The position numbers and the translations under genes are program-made. This document shows positions 50,192 to 58,263 of a DNA stretch of 64,000 bases, piece after piece. The notes beneath the pieces are model-generated. The model was not told the DNA's origin. It searched no databases and saw only the letters and a program-made list of their open reading frames with translations. The first letter of the stretch is position 1. Every line of letters starts with the position of its first letter. Source of the stretch: Limnohabitans sp. Rim8 (GTDB lineage Bacteria > Pseudomonadota > Gammaproteobacteria > Burkholderiales > Burkholderiaceae_C); contig CAMDFK010000008.1 of the NCBI GenBank assembly GCA_945897465.1, positions 51,967 to 115,966 of the forward strand, read 5' to 3'.

Positions 50192-50223
50192 TTTGTCAGA
50201 TGCATATGAGAGTTTCTGACAAA
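50192..50223. promoter_or_regulatory. Inverted repeat, probable operator of the AbiE pair
   Basis: TTTGTCAGA (50192-50200) and TCTGACAAA (50215-50223), a perfect 9-bp inverted repeat with a 14-base spacer, 14 bases before the antitoxin ATG. AbiEi antitoxins bind inverted repeats at their promoter. Confidence 0.6.
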
Positions 50224-50227
50224 ACGC

Positions 50228-50565
50228 CTATTCTTCAGACGGCGCAACCAAAGCCACCAGCCCCATGCTCATGGCCCCCAGATCGTGCTCAGGAAAACCA
50301 TGCTGGTCGAACAGCGCGTTCATGCCTGCAAAGGCCTGGTTCAAAAAGCCGGGCAGCAACGCCGGATCGATGAGCACAGCGCCACGGCCGGAAACTCCAC
50401 GCCGCAGCAGCACGAACCCAAAATCTTGATGCTGTCGTCCACCTGGTTCAACAAAAAACCCCAGTAAGGCCACTGGGCGGCCAGCCGCTTGAGCGTCAGC
50501 CAGGTCCGATTTTCCGGTGTCAACAAAACAATAAAACGATTGCATCTATACAATGTAAAAATCAA
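50228..50565 (-). pseudogene. Unrecognised, possibly frameshifted small gene
   Basis: Two overlapping minus-strand frames look partly protein-like: NRTWLTLKRLAAQWPYWGFLLNQVDDSIKILG upstream and LIDPALLPGFLNQAFAGMNALFDQHGFPEHDLGAMSMGLVALVAPSEE downstream. A frameshift near 50395 would join them into one protein of about 100 residues. Not recognised as any family; may be spurious. Confidence 0.25.
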
Positions 50566-50576
50566 AATTTACATTG
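50551..50576. promoter_or_regulatory. Perfect palindromic operator before the wHTH-GHKL-DUF4325 gene
   Basis: CAATGTAAA (50551-50559) and TTTACATTG (50568-50576), 8-base spacer. It lies 10 bases before ATG 50587 and just downstream of a TATACA-like -10 candidate (50547-50552). A natural binding site for the gene product's own N-terminal wHTH. Confidence 0.6.
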
Positions 50577-50586
50577 AACGATACAA

Positions 50587-51642
50587 ATGCTTGACCTGAA
50601 CGATGCAATCATCTTGGCTTGTGCTGCCCAAGGCGGGGCCATGGCCAGTGTGGCGACCGAGCAAACCGGCCTGACGCGGGTGGCCGTGTCGCGTCGCATC
50701 AAGAAGCTGGCCGACAGTGGCTATTTGCAGCGGCACGGCACAGGCACCCGGCAAACCTACAGCCTGGGCGACAAGCGCTTTTGGCTGGGCCTGCAGCAGC
50801 GCGAAAACATTTTGCAGCGCGGCGGCGAAATGGCCGTTTGGGAACAGCGCCTTGCGCCCCTGCTGACCGACCTCAAGCCCAACGTCAAAAGCCTGGTGAA
50901 CACCGCATTCACCGAAATGCTCAACAACGCGCTCGACCACTCCAACGGTTTACAGGTGCTCATGGGCATGCACCTGGAGGGCGGTCTGTTGCAAATGGTG
51001 GTGGCCGATGACGGCGAGGGCATCTTTTACAAAATCGCCGAATCGGCACACCTGTTTGATGAACGCTTGGCCATTTTGGAGTTGGCCAAAGGCAAGTTCA
51101 CCACCGCGGCCCAAGGCCATTCGGGCATGGGCATTTTTGTGTCGTCCCGCATGATGGACGGCTTCGCCATCGAATCGTGTGGTCTGCGTTTTGACCCCAA
51201 CGAAGCCAGCATCCCCTTGGCCCGTTTTGACTGGATCGACGTGAACGCCGCTTTGAAGCCGTCACAGGTGCAGACCATGGTGCGCATGTCGCTGGCGGTG
51301 GACAGCACCCGCACCCCCAACGATGTGTATTTCAAATACTTTGAAGCCAGCAACGTGGGCGATGCAGAACCCGGCGAAGCCTTTCACACCACAGAAATCC
51401 CGGTACGCCTAGCCCAACTGAGCAGCGAACTGGTCTCGCGCTCACAAGCCAAATGGGTCATGAACCGCGCCACACAATTCAAGACCGTGGTGCTAGACTT
51501 TGAAGGCGTGGCCCACGTCGGCCAAGCCTTTGTGGATGAGGTTTTTCGTGTCTTTGCCACCGCACACCCTCATGTGCGGCTCAAAACCATGGGCATGACG
51601 CCAGAGGTGGCCAAGCTCGTGAGCTTGTTTGAAGGGGCTTGA
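50587..51642 (+). CDS. wHTH - GHKL ATPase - DUF4325 (STAS-like) protein
   Basis: 351 residues, three domains. Residues 1-65: winged HTH (VATEQTGLTRVAVSRRIKKLADSGYLQRHGTG). Residues 85-200: GHKL ATPase with N-box FTEMLNNALDHS, G1 DDGEGIF (141-147) and G2 GHSGMGIFVSS (177-187). Residues 285-351: DUF4325 (FKTVVLDFEGVAHVGQAFVDEVFRVFATAHPHVRLKTMGMTPEVAKLV). The GHKL part resembles anti-sigma kinases, and DUF4325 resembles STAS-type partners, here in one chain. Function unknown; perhaps an autoregulated nucleotide-responsive switch. A palindrome lies just upstream. It stands alone between broken genes. Confidence 0.85.
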   Translation: MLDLNDAIILACAAQGGAMASVATEQTGLTRVAVSRRIKKLADSGYLQRHGTGTRQTYSLGDKRFWLGLQQRENILQRGGEMAVWEQRLAPLLTDLKPNVKSLVNTAFTEMLNNALDHSNGLQVLMGMHLEGGLLQMVVADDGEGIFYKIAESAHLFDERLAILELAKGKFTTAAQGHSGMGIFVSSRMMDGFAIESCGLRFDPNEASIPLARFDWIDVNAALKPSQVQTMVRMSLAVDSTRTPNDVYFKYFEASNVGDAEPGEAFHTTEIPVRLAQLSSELVSRSQAKWVMNRATQFKTVVLDFEGVAHVGQAFVDEVFRVFATAHPHVRLKTMGMTPEVAKLVSLFEGA

Positions 51643-51691
51643 TTCCTCGGGCCTCGTGACCGTGGCCCCATCCGTTGGCGCCATCCCCCAT

Positions 51692-51950
51692 CCGACCCAA
51701 ACACCACGTCCATTACTGGCATTCGCCCCAGCTTTTAGCGGCCAACGACCCCGTGGTGACCGAAGCGGCCACGTACTTTGGCCACTATGCAGAACAAAAC
51801 GGCCTGCCGCCCTTTGTGGACGTGTTGGACGAAGTGCTCGACATTGAAGAAGGCAAAACCACCACGGCCATCGTGCAGGTGCGCGTCAACCAAGCCCGGT
51901 TTAGCCGCGCCATCTTTGCCAGCTAAAACGCAACTTCCATGAGCATTGTG
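51692..51950 (+). pseudogene. Internally deleted copy of the 40287 HNH fusion gene
   Basis: 51692-51732 matches 40301-40341 (CGACCCAA-CACCACG ... TTCGCCCCAGC), then the sequence jumps directly to the equivalent of 40984: AANDPVVTEAAT, HYAEQNGLPPFVDVLDE, EGKTTTAIVQVRVNQARF. The joined piece runs to about 51927, with weaker likeness to the CATGAGC region. The frame stops at TAA where the parent has TAC. About 640 bases of the parent are missing. The start codon, RBS and HNH centre are gone. 51951-52073 holds nothing recognisable. Confidence 0.8.
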
Positions 51951-52073
51951 TTTGGGCTTCAAAGCGAGGCGGGTTGACGGGTGCATCGCTGGCCCTGCGT
52001 GTGGGTGTCGCCTACAGCGTCCGAAGGTTTCCTTTGGCCTTCATGGCGCGGGATTGTCCGAGTTCCACACCCT

Positions 52074-52496
52074 TTACACAAAGGTCGCGGCAGAAACGCC
52101 AAACCGCTCGCTGAGCGCGCGCACTTGGCGAATATTGAGTTCGCGCTTGCCCGTCAGGATTTCGGACACGACACCCTGACTGCCGATCTCGCTCAGATCG
52201 CTTTGCTTCAGGCCGTGTTGTTCCATCAGAAATTTAAGCGCTTGCACACCCGTGACTTCGGGCAGAGGGTGATGCTTGGCTTCATAGTCCTCGATCAGAT
52301 CGCCCACGATGTCGACCAAGCCCATCGCGGGATGCTTTTCTTCGCCTTGGGTTTCATCCAGCAGGGCTTGAAGCATCTCGGTCATGCGCCCGTAGTGGGC
52401 TTCATCTCTAATGGGGGTGATGTCAGTTGCGGCACGGAACTGGTCCCAGACTGGAAGAAGGTGCTTCACGTCGATGGTTGCATTCATGATTTCCAT
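52074..52496 (-). CDS. higA: HigA-type antitoxin with HTH domain
   Basis: 140 residues. The C-terminal HTH_3-type domain is ALKFLMEQHGLKQSDLSEIGSQGVVSEILTGKRELNIRQVRALSERFGVSAATF. The N-terminal half (DITPIRDEAHYGRMTEMLQALLDE) matches the larger HigA type paired with HigB_toxin proteins. It begins inside the end of higB (ATG 52496 or 52487) and should repress the palindrome upstream of higB. Confidence 0.9.
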   Translation of the reverse strand: MEIMNATIDVKHLLPVWDQFRAATDITPIRDEAHYGRMTEMLQALLDETQGEEKHPAMGLVDIVGDLIEDYEAKHHPLPEVTGVQALKFLMEQHGLKQSDLSEIGSQGVVSEILTGKRELNIRQVRALSERFGVSAATFV

Positions 52497-52771
52497 GCTC
52501 CTTTGTCGTATTCCCGGTGGGTCAATACTGCCTTGATATACAAGATCTGCTTTTCGAACCGGATGTAAGCCACCAAGCGGTACTTGTTCCCGCCGATATC
52601 AAACACCGCTAACTCGTTCACCTTGTCAACTGCATTGAAGGCGGCTTTGAGCTCGGCCCAGTTTGCAAAACTGTTCTTTTCAATCACCCGCCGCCATCCC
52701 TGCAAGGGGGCTTCGCCCTGAGGATGATCGGCAGCGAAGGCCCGCAGGGCACTGTTGCTGATGATTTTCAT
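52484..52771 (-). CDS. higB: HigB-type mRNA interferase toxin
   Basis: 95 residues. MKIISNSALRAFAADHPQGEAPLQGWRRVIEKNSFANWAELKAAF and NKYRLVAYIRFEKQILYIKAVLTHREYDKGAW are typical of the HigB_toxin family (RelE fold), which cleaves mRNA on the ribosome. Toxin-first gene order, as in hig loci. Conserved Arg and His near the C-terminus are present. Confidence 0.9.
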   Translation of the reverse strand: MKIISNSALRAFAADHPQGEAPLQGWRRVIEKNSFANWAELKAAFNAVDKVNELAVFDIGGNKYRLVAYIRFEKQILYIKAVLTHREYDKGAWKS

Positions 52772-52779
52772 GGGTTCAG

Positions 52780-52800
52780 TTTATCTCAATATGAGATAAA
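52780..52800. promoter_or_regulatory. Operator palindrome of higBA
   Basis: TTTATCTCA-ATA-TGAGATAAA (52780-52800), a perfect 9-bp inverted repeat nine bases upstream of the higB start. This is the expected HigA binding site overlapping the promoter. Confidence 0.7.
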
Positions 52801-53030
52801 CACAAGCAAAACTCATCGTCTGTTCTCAAGATCGACATGTCAAGCAAACGTGTCGCAACAATTCAATTTTTAGAACATGAAAGCAGCCTCATGTGCTTGG
52901 CGAGTACACGTCACCCCTGTCATGTCGCCAAAAAATGGTTTTGACGACATGAGGTTTCGGATCGATCAAATGTCGATACTCCCCGAACGCAGCGCAAGAG
53001 CTGAGGCTGTCAAATGCGGCTCTTGCCCGC

Positions 53031-53300
53031 ATGATGGGCCTGACTGAGCTGACCATGGATCTCATTGCCAACGCCAGCCGTGGGATTGATCCGCTGTCCA
53101 AAGAGGGGGAGTTGGCACTGCTGTTGGTGCAATTGCACCGTTCGCTGGACCTTCTGGTGGATGGCGATGCGCTAACCCGGCAGCAATGGCTGTGCAGTCA
53201 CAACAATGCCCTGAAAGGCATCCCGATCACGCTCATGGAGAGCCCCGAAGGACTTGCGGCCGTCTTGTCTTATTTGGATGGCCTGAAGAATGCCGTCTAA
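53031..53300 (+). CDS. DUF2384 (MbcA/ParS/Xre) antitoxin-like protein, orphan
   Basis: 89 residues from ATG 53031. The C-terminal domain LLVQLHRSLDLLVDGDALTRQQWLCSHNNALKGIPITLMESPEGLAAVLSYLDGL is the DUF2384 toxin-binding domain. Upstream in the same frame RLSNAALARMMGLTELTMDLIANASRG still looks like the protein, but no ATG precedes it and a different frame reads MSPKNGFDDMRFRIDQMSILPERSA, so an N-terminal frameshift is likely. The usual RES toxin gene is absent; recG follows after 15 bases. 52801-53030 holds only this possible 5' extension. Confidence 0.6.
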   Translation: MMGLTELTMDLIANASRGIDPLSKEGELALLLVQLHRSLDLLVDGDALTRQQWLCSHNNALKGIPITLMESPEGLAAVLSYLDGLKNAV

Positions 53301-53315
53301 CGGCACAATCAGGCC

Positions 53316-55385
53316 ATGCCAGCCCAAGCCCCCTCGCCTGCCGCCAAGACGCTCAGCGCCCCCCAAAAGGCATTGATCAAGCTTGGGCTCAAGCGCGACA
53401 TTGATCTGGCGCTGCACCTGCCGCTGCGCTACGAGGACGAGACCCGCATCGTCAAGCTGCGCGATGTGCGTGAGGGCGACACGGCGCAGATCGAGGCGAC
53501 GGTGACGGCTTGCGAGATCACGATGCGCCCTCGCCGCCAGTTGTTGGTCACCGTGGACGATGGCTCGGACACCTGTGTGATGCGCTTCTTCAGTTTCTAC
53601 CCCTCGCACCAAAAGGCACTGGCGGTGGGCAACCGTATTCGGGCGCGGGGCGAGGTCAAGGGCGGCTTCATGGGGCTGACCATGATGCACCCGACCTTCA
53701 AGGCCGCTGGCGGCAACCTGGCCGAGGCGCTGACGCCGGTGTATTCCACCGTGGCGGGGCTGGCCCAAGCCTATTTGCGTCGGGCCGTGATCACCGGGCT
53801 GAACCATGCCGACCTGAGCGAGACCATGCCTGCGGGCATCGCATGGCCCGACCCGCGTGGGGCCTGGTCGCTGCGCGATGCGCTGCAGTTTTTGCACCAC
53901 CCCACGCCCGATGTGTCGCTGGCCGCCTTAGAAGACCGCAGCCACCCGGCCTGGGTACGCCTGAAGTGCGAGGAGTTGCTGGCGCAGCAGCTGTCGCAGC
54001 TCACGGCCAAGCGCGAGCGCGATTTGTTGCGGGCTCCGGCTTTGAAGATGAAGCGTGGGGCTTCGCACGACCAGTTGCTGGCCGCCCTGCCCTTTGGCCT
54101 GACGAATGCCCAAACGCGCGTGGGCCGCGAAATTGCCAAAGACTTGGCCCGCGACGTGCCGATGCACCGATTGCTGCAAGGCGATGTGGGCGCGGGCAAA
54201 ACCGTGGTGGCGGCACTGGCGGCCATGGTGGCCATCGACGCGGGCTGGCAATGCGCCCTGATGGCGCCAACCGAGATTTTGGCGACCCAGCACTTTGCCA
54301 AATTGGTGGGCTGGCTGGAGCCGCTGGGCGTGAAAGTGGCCTGGCTGATTGGCAGCCAAAAGAAGAAAGAACGCTCAGAAATGTTGGCGCTGATCGAGTC
54401 GGGCGAGGCGGCGCTGGTGGTGGGCACCCACGCGGTGATTCAAGAACACGTCAAGTTCAAAAACCTGGCGCTGGCGGTCATTGACGAGCAGCACCGCTTT
54501 GGCGTGGCGCAGCGCCTGGCTTTGCGCGGCAAGATGCAAGCCCCCGGCATGGAGCCCCACATGCTGATGATGACGGCCACGCCGATTCCGCGCACGCTGG
54601 CCATGAGCTATTACGCCGACCTGGATGTGTCGGTGATCGACGAGCTGCCGCCCGGGCGCACACCCATCGTGACCCGCGTGGTGTCGGACCACCGCCGCCA
54701 CGAGGTGGTCGAGCGCATTGGGGCGCAGATTCAGCAGGGGCGGCAGGTGTATTGGGTGTGCCCGCTGATTGAAGAAAGCGAAGCGCTGGACCTGACCAAC
54801 GCCACCGAGACCCACGCCGACCTGAGCGAGTCGCTGCCGGGTGTGATGGTGGGCCTGCTGCATTCGCGCATGCCGGTGGCCGAGAAAAAGGCGGTCATGG
54901 AACTCTTCACCTCGGGGGTGATGGGCGTGCTGGTCAGCACCACCGTGATCGAGGTGGGTGTGGACGTGCCCAATGCCTCACTGATGGTGATTGAACATGC
55001 CGAGCGTTTTGGCCTGAGTCAGCTGCACCAGCTGCGCGGCCGGGTGGGGCGCGGCGCGGCGGCCTCGGCCTGTGTGCTGCTGTATGGCACACCCGAGGGC
55101 GGGCGCCTGAGCGAAACCGCCCGCGAGCGTTTGCGCGCCATGGTGGAGACCAACGACGGTTTCGAGATTGCGCGGCGCGATTTAGAGATCCGCGGGCCGG
55201 GCGAGTTTTTGGGGGCACGCCAGTCGGGTGCGCCTTTGCTGCGTTTTGCCGATCTGGAAACCGACAGCCATTTGCTCGATTGGGCGCGGGCCTTGGCCCC
55301 GCAGATGCTGGACCAACATCAGCAACTGGCCGAGCGGCACATTGGCCGCTGGCTGGGCGGAAAATCCGAGTACCTCAAGGCTTGA
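53316..55385 (+). CDS. recG: ATP-dependent DNA helicase RecG
   Basis: 689 residues; remodels stalled replication forks and branched DNA. N-terminal wedge/OB domain (ALHLPLRYEDETRIVKLRDVREGD). Walker A LLQGDVGAGKTVVA, motif II VIDEQHRFGVAQR (DEQH), motif III MTATPIPRTLAMS, and late motifs IEVGVDVPNASLMVIEHAERFGLSQLHQLRGRVGRG. The C-terminal TRG-like segment is DGFEIARRDLEIRGPGEFLGARQSG. Next to oxyR in the same direction. Confidence 0.96.
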   Translation: MPAQAPSPAAKTLSAPQKALIKLGLKRDIDLALHLPLRYEDETRIVKLRDVREGDTAQIEATVTACEITMRPRRQLLVTVDDGSDTCVMRFFSFYPSHQKALAVGNRIRARGEVKGGFMGLTMMHPTFKAAGGNLAEALTPVYSTVAGLAQAYLRRAVITGLNHADLSETMPAGIAWPDPRGAWSLRDALQFLHHPTPDVSLAALEDRSHPAWVRLKCEELLAQQLSQLTAKRERDLLRAPALKMKRGASHDQLLAALPFGLTNAQTRVGREIAKDLARDVPMHRLLQGDVGAGKTVVAALAAMVAIDAGWQCALMAPTEILATQHFAKLVGWLEPLGVKVAWLIGSQKKKERSEMLALIESGEAALVVGTHAVIQEHVKFKNLALAVIDEQHRFGVAQRLALRGKMQAPGMEPHMLMMTATPIPRTLAMSYYADLDVSVIDELPPGRTPIVTRVVSDHRRHEVVERIGAQIQQGRQVYWVCPLIEESEALDLTNATETHADLSESLPGVMVGLLHSRMPVAEKKAVMELFTSGVMGVLVSTTVIEVGVDVPNASLMVIEHAERFGLSQLHQLRGRVGRGAAASACVLLYGTPEGGRLSETARERLRAMVETNDGFEIARRDLEIRGPGEFLGARQSGAPLLRFADLETDSHLLDWARALAPQMLDQHQQLAERHIGRWLGGKSEYLKA

Positions 55386-55401
55386 TGTTCCAATACCCCC
55401 C

Positions 55402-56364
55402 ATGACCCTGACCGAACTCAAATACATCGTGGCCGTGGCCCGCGAAAAGCACTTTGGCAAAGCGGCCGAGGCCTGCTTTGTGTCGCAGCCCACGCTGTCG
55501 CTGGCCATCAAGAAGCTCGAAGAAGAGCTGGAGGTCAAGCTGTTTGAGCGCAGCGCCAGCGAAGTGTCGGTCACGGCCCTGGGCGAAGAAATCGTGCGCC
55601 AGGCGCAAAGCGTGCTGGAGCAGGCCGCAGAGATCAAAGAAATCGCCAAGCGCGGCAAAGACCCGCTGGCTGGCACCATGCGGCTGGGCGTCATTTACAC
55701 CATCGGGCCGTATTTGCTGCCCGACTTGGTGCGCCAGATCATCACCGACGTGCCGCAGATGCCGCTGATGCTGCAAGAGAATTTCACCGTGCGACTGCTG
55801 GAGATGCTGCGCACGGGCGAGCTCGATTGCGCCATCTTGGCCGAGCCTTTTCCCGAGTCGGGCTTGGCCATTGCGCCGCTGTACGACGAAACCTTCATGG
55901 CTGCCTTGCCGCTCAGCCACCCGCTGGCCAAAGAGGCCTTCATCACGCCCGATCAACTCAAAAACGAAACCATGCTGCTGCTGGGCACAGGCCATTGCTT
56001 TCGCGACCATGTGCTGGAGGTCTGCCCTGAATTTGCCCGCTACGCCAGCCAAACCGATGGCATCCGCAAAACCTTTGAGGGCTCGTCGCTTGAGACCATC
56101 AAACACATGGTGGCGGCGGGCATGGGCGTGACACTGGTGCCACGCATGTCGGTGCCCGACCTCAAACCGGTGCGCAAACGTGCAGGCGGTCCGCACGATT
56201 CACCGGTGCGCTATTTGCCCATCATCGACCCGGCGGGCGGCAAGCCCCCAACCCGCCGCGTGGTGCTGGCCTGGCGGCGCAGCTACACCCGCTACGAGGC
56301 GATTGCTGCCATGCGCAACGCCATTTATGCCTGCCCGCTGCCGGGTGTGACACGCTTGTCCTGA
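55402..56364 (+). CDS. oxyR: Hydrogen-peroxide-sensing LysR-type regulator OxyR
   Basis: 320 residues. LysR HTH: ELKYIVAVAREKHFGKAAEACFVSQPTLSLAIKKLEEELEVKLFER. The redox cysteines are in GTGHCFRDHVLEVCPEF at positions 199 and 208, matching E. coli numbering, so it should form the peroxide-induced disulfide. It activates antioxidant genes. Starts 16 bases after recG and likely shares its transcript. Its last 40 bases overlap the convergent EamA gene. Confidence 0.94.
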   Translation: MTLTELKYIVAVAREKHFGKAAEACFVSQPTLSLAIKKLEEELEVKLFERSASEVSVTALGEEIVRQAQSVLEQAAEIKEIAKRGKDPLAGTMRLGVIYTIGPYLLPDLVRQIITDVPQMPLMLQENFTVRLLEMLRTGELDCAILAEPFPESGLAIAPLYDETFMAALPLSHPLAKEAFITPDQLKNETMLLLGTGHCFRDHVLEVCPEFARYASQTDGIRKTFEGSSLETIKHMVAAGMGVTLVPRMSVPDLKPVRKRAGGPHDSPVRYLPIIDPAGGKPPTRRVVLAWRRSYTRYEAIAAMRNAIYACPLPGVTRLS

Positions 56365-57203
56365 CCCGCCGACCAGGCGGTGCCCATGGATGCGGCCATG
56401 ACCAGCGCAATGGCCAAGCCCTGCGCCAGCGTCAGGTGCTCGGCCAACACCAACCAGCCCGCCAAAGCGCCCACAGCAGGCTCCAGGCTGAGCAAAATGC
56501 TGAAGGTGTTTTTGGGCAAGTGGTTGAGCGAGAACATCTCGAGCGCGTAGGGGATCGCGCTCGAGAGCAAGGCCACGGCCAGCCCGGCAGCCAGCCACTG
56601 CGGATCGAGCAAGGCGCTGCCCGCATGCCACACCCCAATCGGGGCCACCACCAACGCGGCGGCGAGCATGCCCATGGGCGTGGCCATGGCACCGTAGCGC
56701 AAAGCCACGCGTTGACCAAACACGATGTAAAGCGCCCAGCAAATGCCTGCTGAGAAAGCGAAGAACATGCCCATGGGGTCGAGCGCCGTGGCCGCATCGG
56801 CACCCGGCAAGGGCAGCAACAGGGCCAAGCCCACGATGGCCAGCGTGACCCACAGCCAGTCACTGGCTTTTTTGGAGGTCCAGACGGCCACGGCCAGCGG
56901 CCCGGTGAACTCGATGGCAATCGCCACACCAAAAGGGATGGTCTTGATCGAGCTGTAGAACAGCAGGTTCATCACCCCCAGCGTGACGCCATACAGGCCC
57001 AGCGGCAGTGCATCGGCCCAGACCCACTTTCTGCGCCAAGGCCTGAAGACGGCCATCAGCATCACAGTGGCAAACACCAAACGGTAAGCGGTGGTGCCTT
57101 CGGCACCCAAGGCAGGAAACAGACTTTTGGCGAACGAGGTGCCCACCGCCAGAGACACCAGACTGGCCATCAAGGCCAGCATGGCCCACAAACGAAGATT
57201 CAA
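56325..57203 (-). CDS. EamA/RhtA-type transporter in the nitrile hydratase operon
   Basis: 292 residues, ten hydrophobic helices. RhtA-like text includes SLAVGTSFAKSLFPALGAEGTTAYRLVFA, FGVAIAIEFTGPLAVA and YALEMFSLNHLPKNTFSILLSLEPAVGALAGWLVLAEHLTL. Probably an exporter of amino acids or other small metabolites. TTG 57203 overlaps the accessory gene stop (TTGA), so it is the last gene of the nth operon; ATG 57182 is an alternative. Its 3' end overlaps oxyR by 40 bases. Confidence 0.85.
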   Translation of the reverse strand: MNLRLWAMLALMASLVSLAVGTSFAKSLFPALGAEGTTAYRLVFATVMLMAVFRPWRRKWVWADALPLGLYGVTLGVMNLLFYSSIKTIPFGVAIAIEFTGPLAVAVWTSKKASDWLWVTLAIVGLALLLPLPGADAATALDPMGMFFAFSAGICWALYIVFGQRVALRYGAMATPMGMLAAALVVAPIGVWHAGSALLDPQWLAAGLAVALLSSAIPYALEMFSLNHLPKNTFSILLSLEPAVGALAGWLVLAEHLTLAQGLAIALVMAASMGTAWSAGQDKRVTPGSGQA

Positions 57204-57589
57204 ACGGCGCCTCTTGATTCGGCGTTCAACACGATGGGCTGGCCATGTGGCGTGCGCTCGGCCGCATCGGCCCAGGCGTGTTCCAGGTCGTGGATTTCAT
57301 CGGGCGTGCCCAGTTGGCGATCGATCACCAACTGCTCCAGCGCATTGAGCCAGTGGGTGTAGTACAGGCTGCCGTCGTCGGCTTCGCCGCGGGTTTGGCC
57401 TGCGCGGATTTCTCGGGTCAGCGCATCGGCCCATTGCGGCCAAGAAAAGACGCCTTTTTCGTGCAGCTGCAAGGTCATGGCAAAGGCGTGGGCCTGCCAA
57501 GGTTCTGCAAACACGGCACCGTTGTTGGGGGCGGGGGGCATGGGAAAGCCGTCGCCACAGGCTTGGGCCAGGTCGTTCAAAGTGGTCAT
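57200..57589 (-). CDS. Nitrile hydratase accessory protein
   Basis: 129 residues. AVFAEPWQAHAFAMTLQLHEKGVFSWPQWADALTREI and YYTHWLNALEQLVIDRQLGT are typical of the small nitrile hydratase activator proteins that resemble the beta-subunit N-terminus and help cobalt insertion and oxidation of the alpha subunit. Overlaps nthB and the transporter gene by ATGA/TTGA junctions. Confidence 0.88.
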   Translation of the reverse strand: MTTLNDLAQACGDGFPMPPAPNNGAVFAEPWQAHAFAMTLQLHEKGVFSWPQWADALTREIRAGQTRGEADDGSLYYTHWLNALEQLVIDRQLGTPDEIHDLEHAWADAAERTPHGQPIVLNAESRGAV

Positions 57590-58263
57590 GCGGGCAGGGC
57601 TTCCAAATAAGACTCCCAAGCGTCCACACTCACTTGGTGTCCGGCTTCGGCTTGTGGGCCCCACAGCTCGGTGCCGTCAAACACCACGGTGTAGAGGTGC
57701 TCGGCGGTGCCGTCAAAAGGTGGCAGCATCTTGTTCACATGCTGGTCGGGCAGCACATGGCTGCCGTGGTGCAGCACCACGGTGCCCACATGGCCACGCA
57801 CATAACGCGGCAGCCGGGTGTGGCCTCGGGGGTTGAGGTTCAGGGCCCGCACGCGCTGGCCCACGGCAAAGCGCGGCGCCTGGGTGCTGGGGCGGTCTGC
57901 CGGGCTGCCTTTGGCCAGCGCCGCGTCCACATCGGCAGCCTGGAGCACGCGCACGCCCGCCACGGGCGGAGTGAGGGGCTGGCCTAGGGCCAGTTCCTGC
58001 TCGGTGATCAGGCCGCGCTCGATCAGCATGTTTTGCAGGGCCTGGGTCCAGATGGCGTAGTAAGGGCCTTGCACGTAGTCGAGCGGAGGCAAAGATTCGC
58101 GGGCCGAGCGAGCCAGGTCGATGTTCCACAGACCACTGGCGCCCATGGCCACCGTGACGCCCAGGGCGCGGCGCTCCCACTCGCCGTGAAACAAAGGCTC
58201 GTTGGCCTCGATCTGCACCGGGCCATAGCCTTGCAGGCCACCCATGTCGTGTACGCCGTTCAT
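57586..58263 (-). CDS. nthB: Nitrile hydratase subunit beta
   Basis: 225 residues. It starts [36 protein letters not shown], the classic beta-subunit N-terminus. The C-terminal SH3-like barrel is [31 protein letters not shown], with [13 protein letters not shown] at the end. It forms the heterodimeric enzyme with alpha, converting nitriles to amides. ATGA overlaps at both ends. Confidence 0.95.
   Translation of the reverse strand: MNGVHDMGGLQGYGPVQIEANEPLFHGEWERRALGVTVAMGASGLWNIDLARSARESLPPLDYVQGPYYAIWTQALQNMLIERGLITEQELALGQPLTPPVAGVRVLQAADVDAALAKGSPADRPSTQAPRFAVGQRVRALNLNPRGHTRLPRYVRGHVGTVVLHHGSHVLPDQHVNKMLPPFDGTAEHLYTVVFDGTELWGPQAEAGHQVSVDAWESYLEALPA

Noticed and set aside
52889-53101. Minus-strand 70-codon ORF near the DUF2384 gene
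   Set aside because: It contains no recognisable domain and lies opposite the better-supported DUF2384 frame.
37188-53300. Possible CRISPR array among the repeats in the accessory island
   Set aside because: Only isolated single palindromes occur; there is no series of regularly spaced direct repeats and no cas gene.
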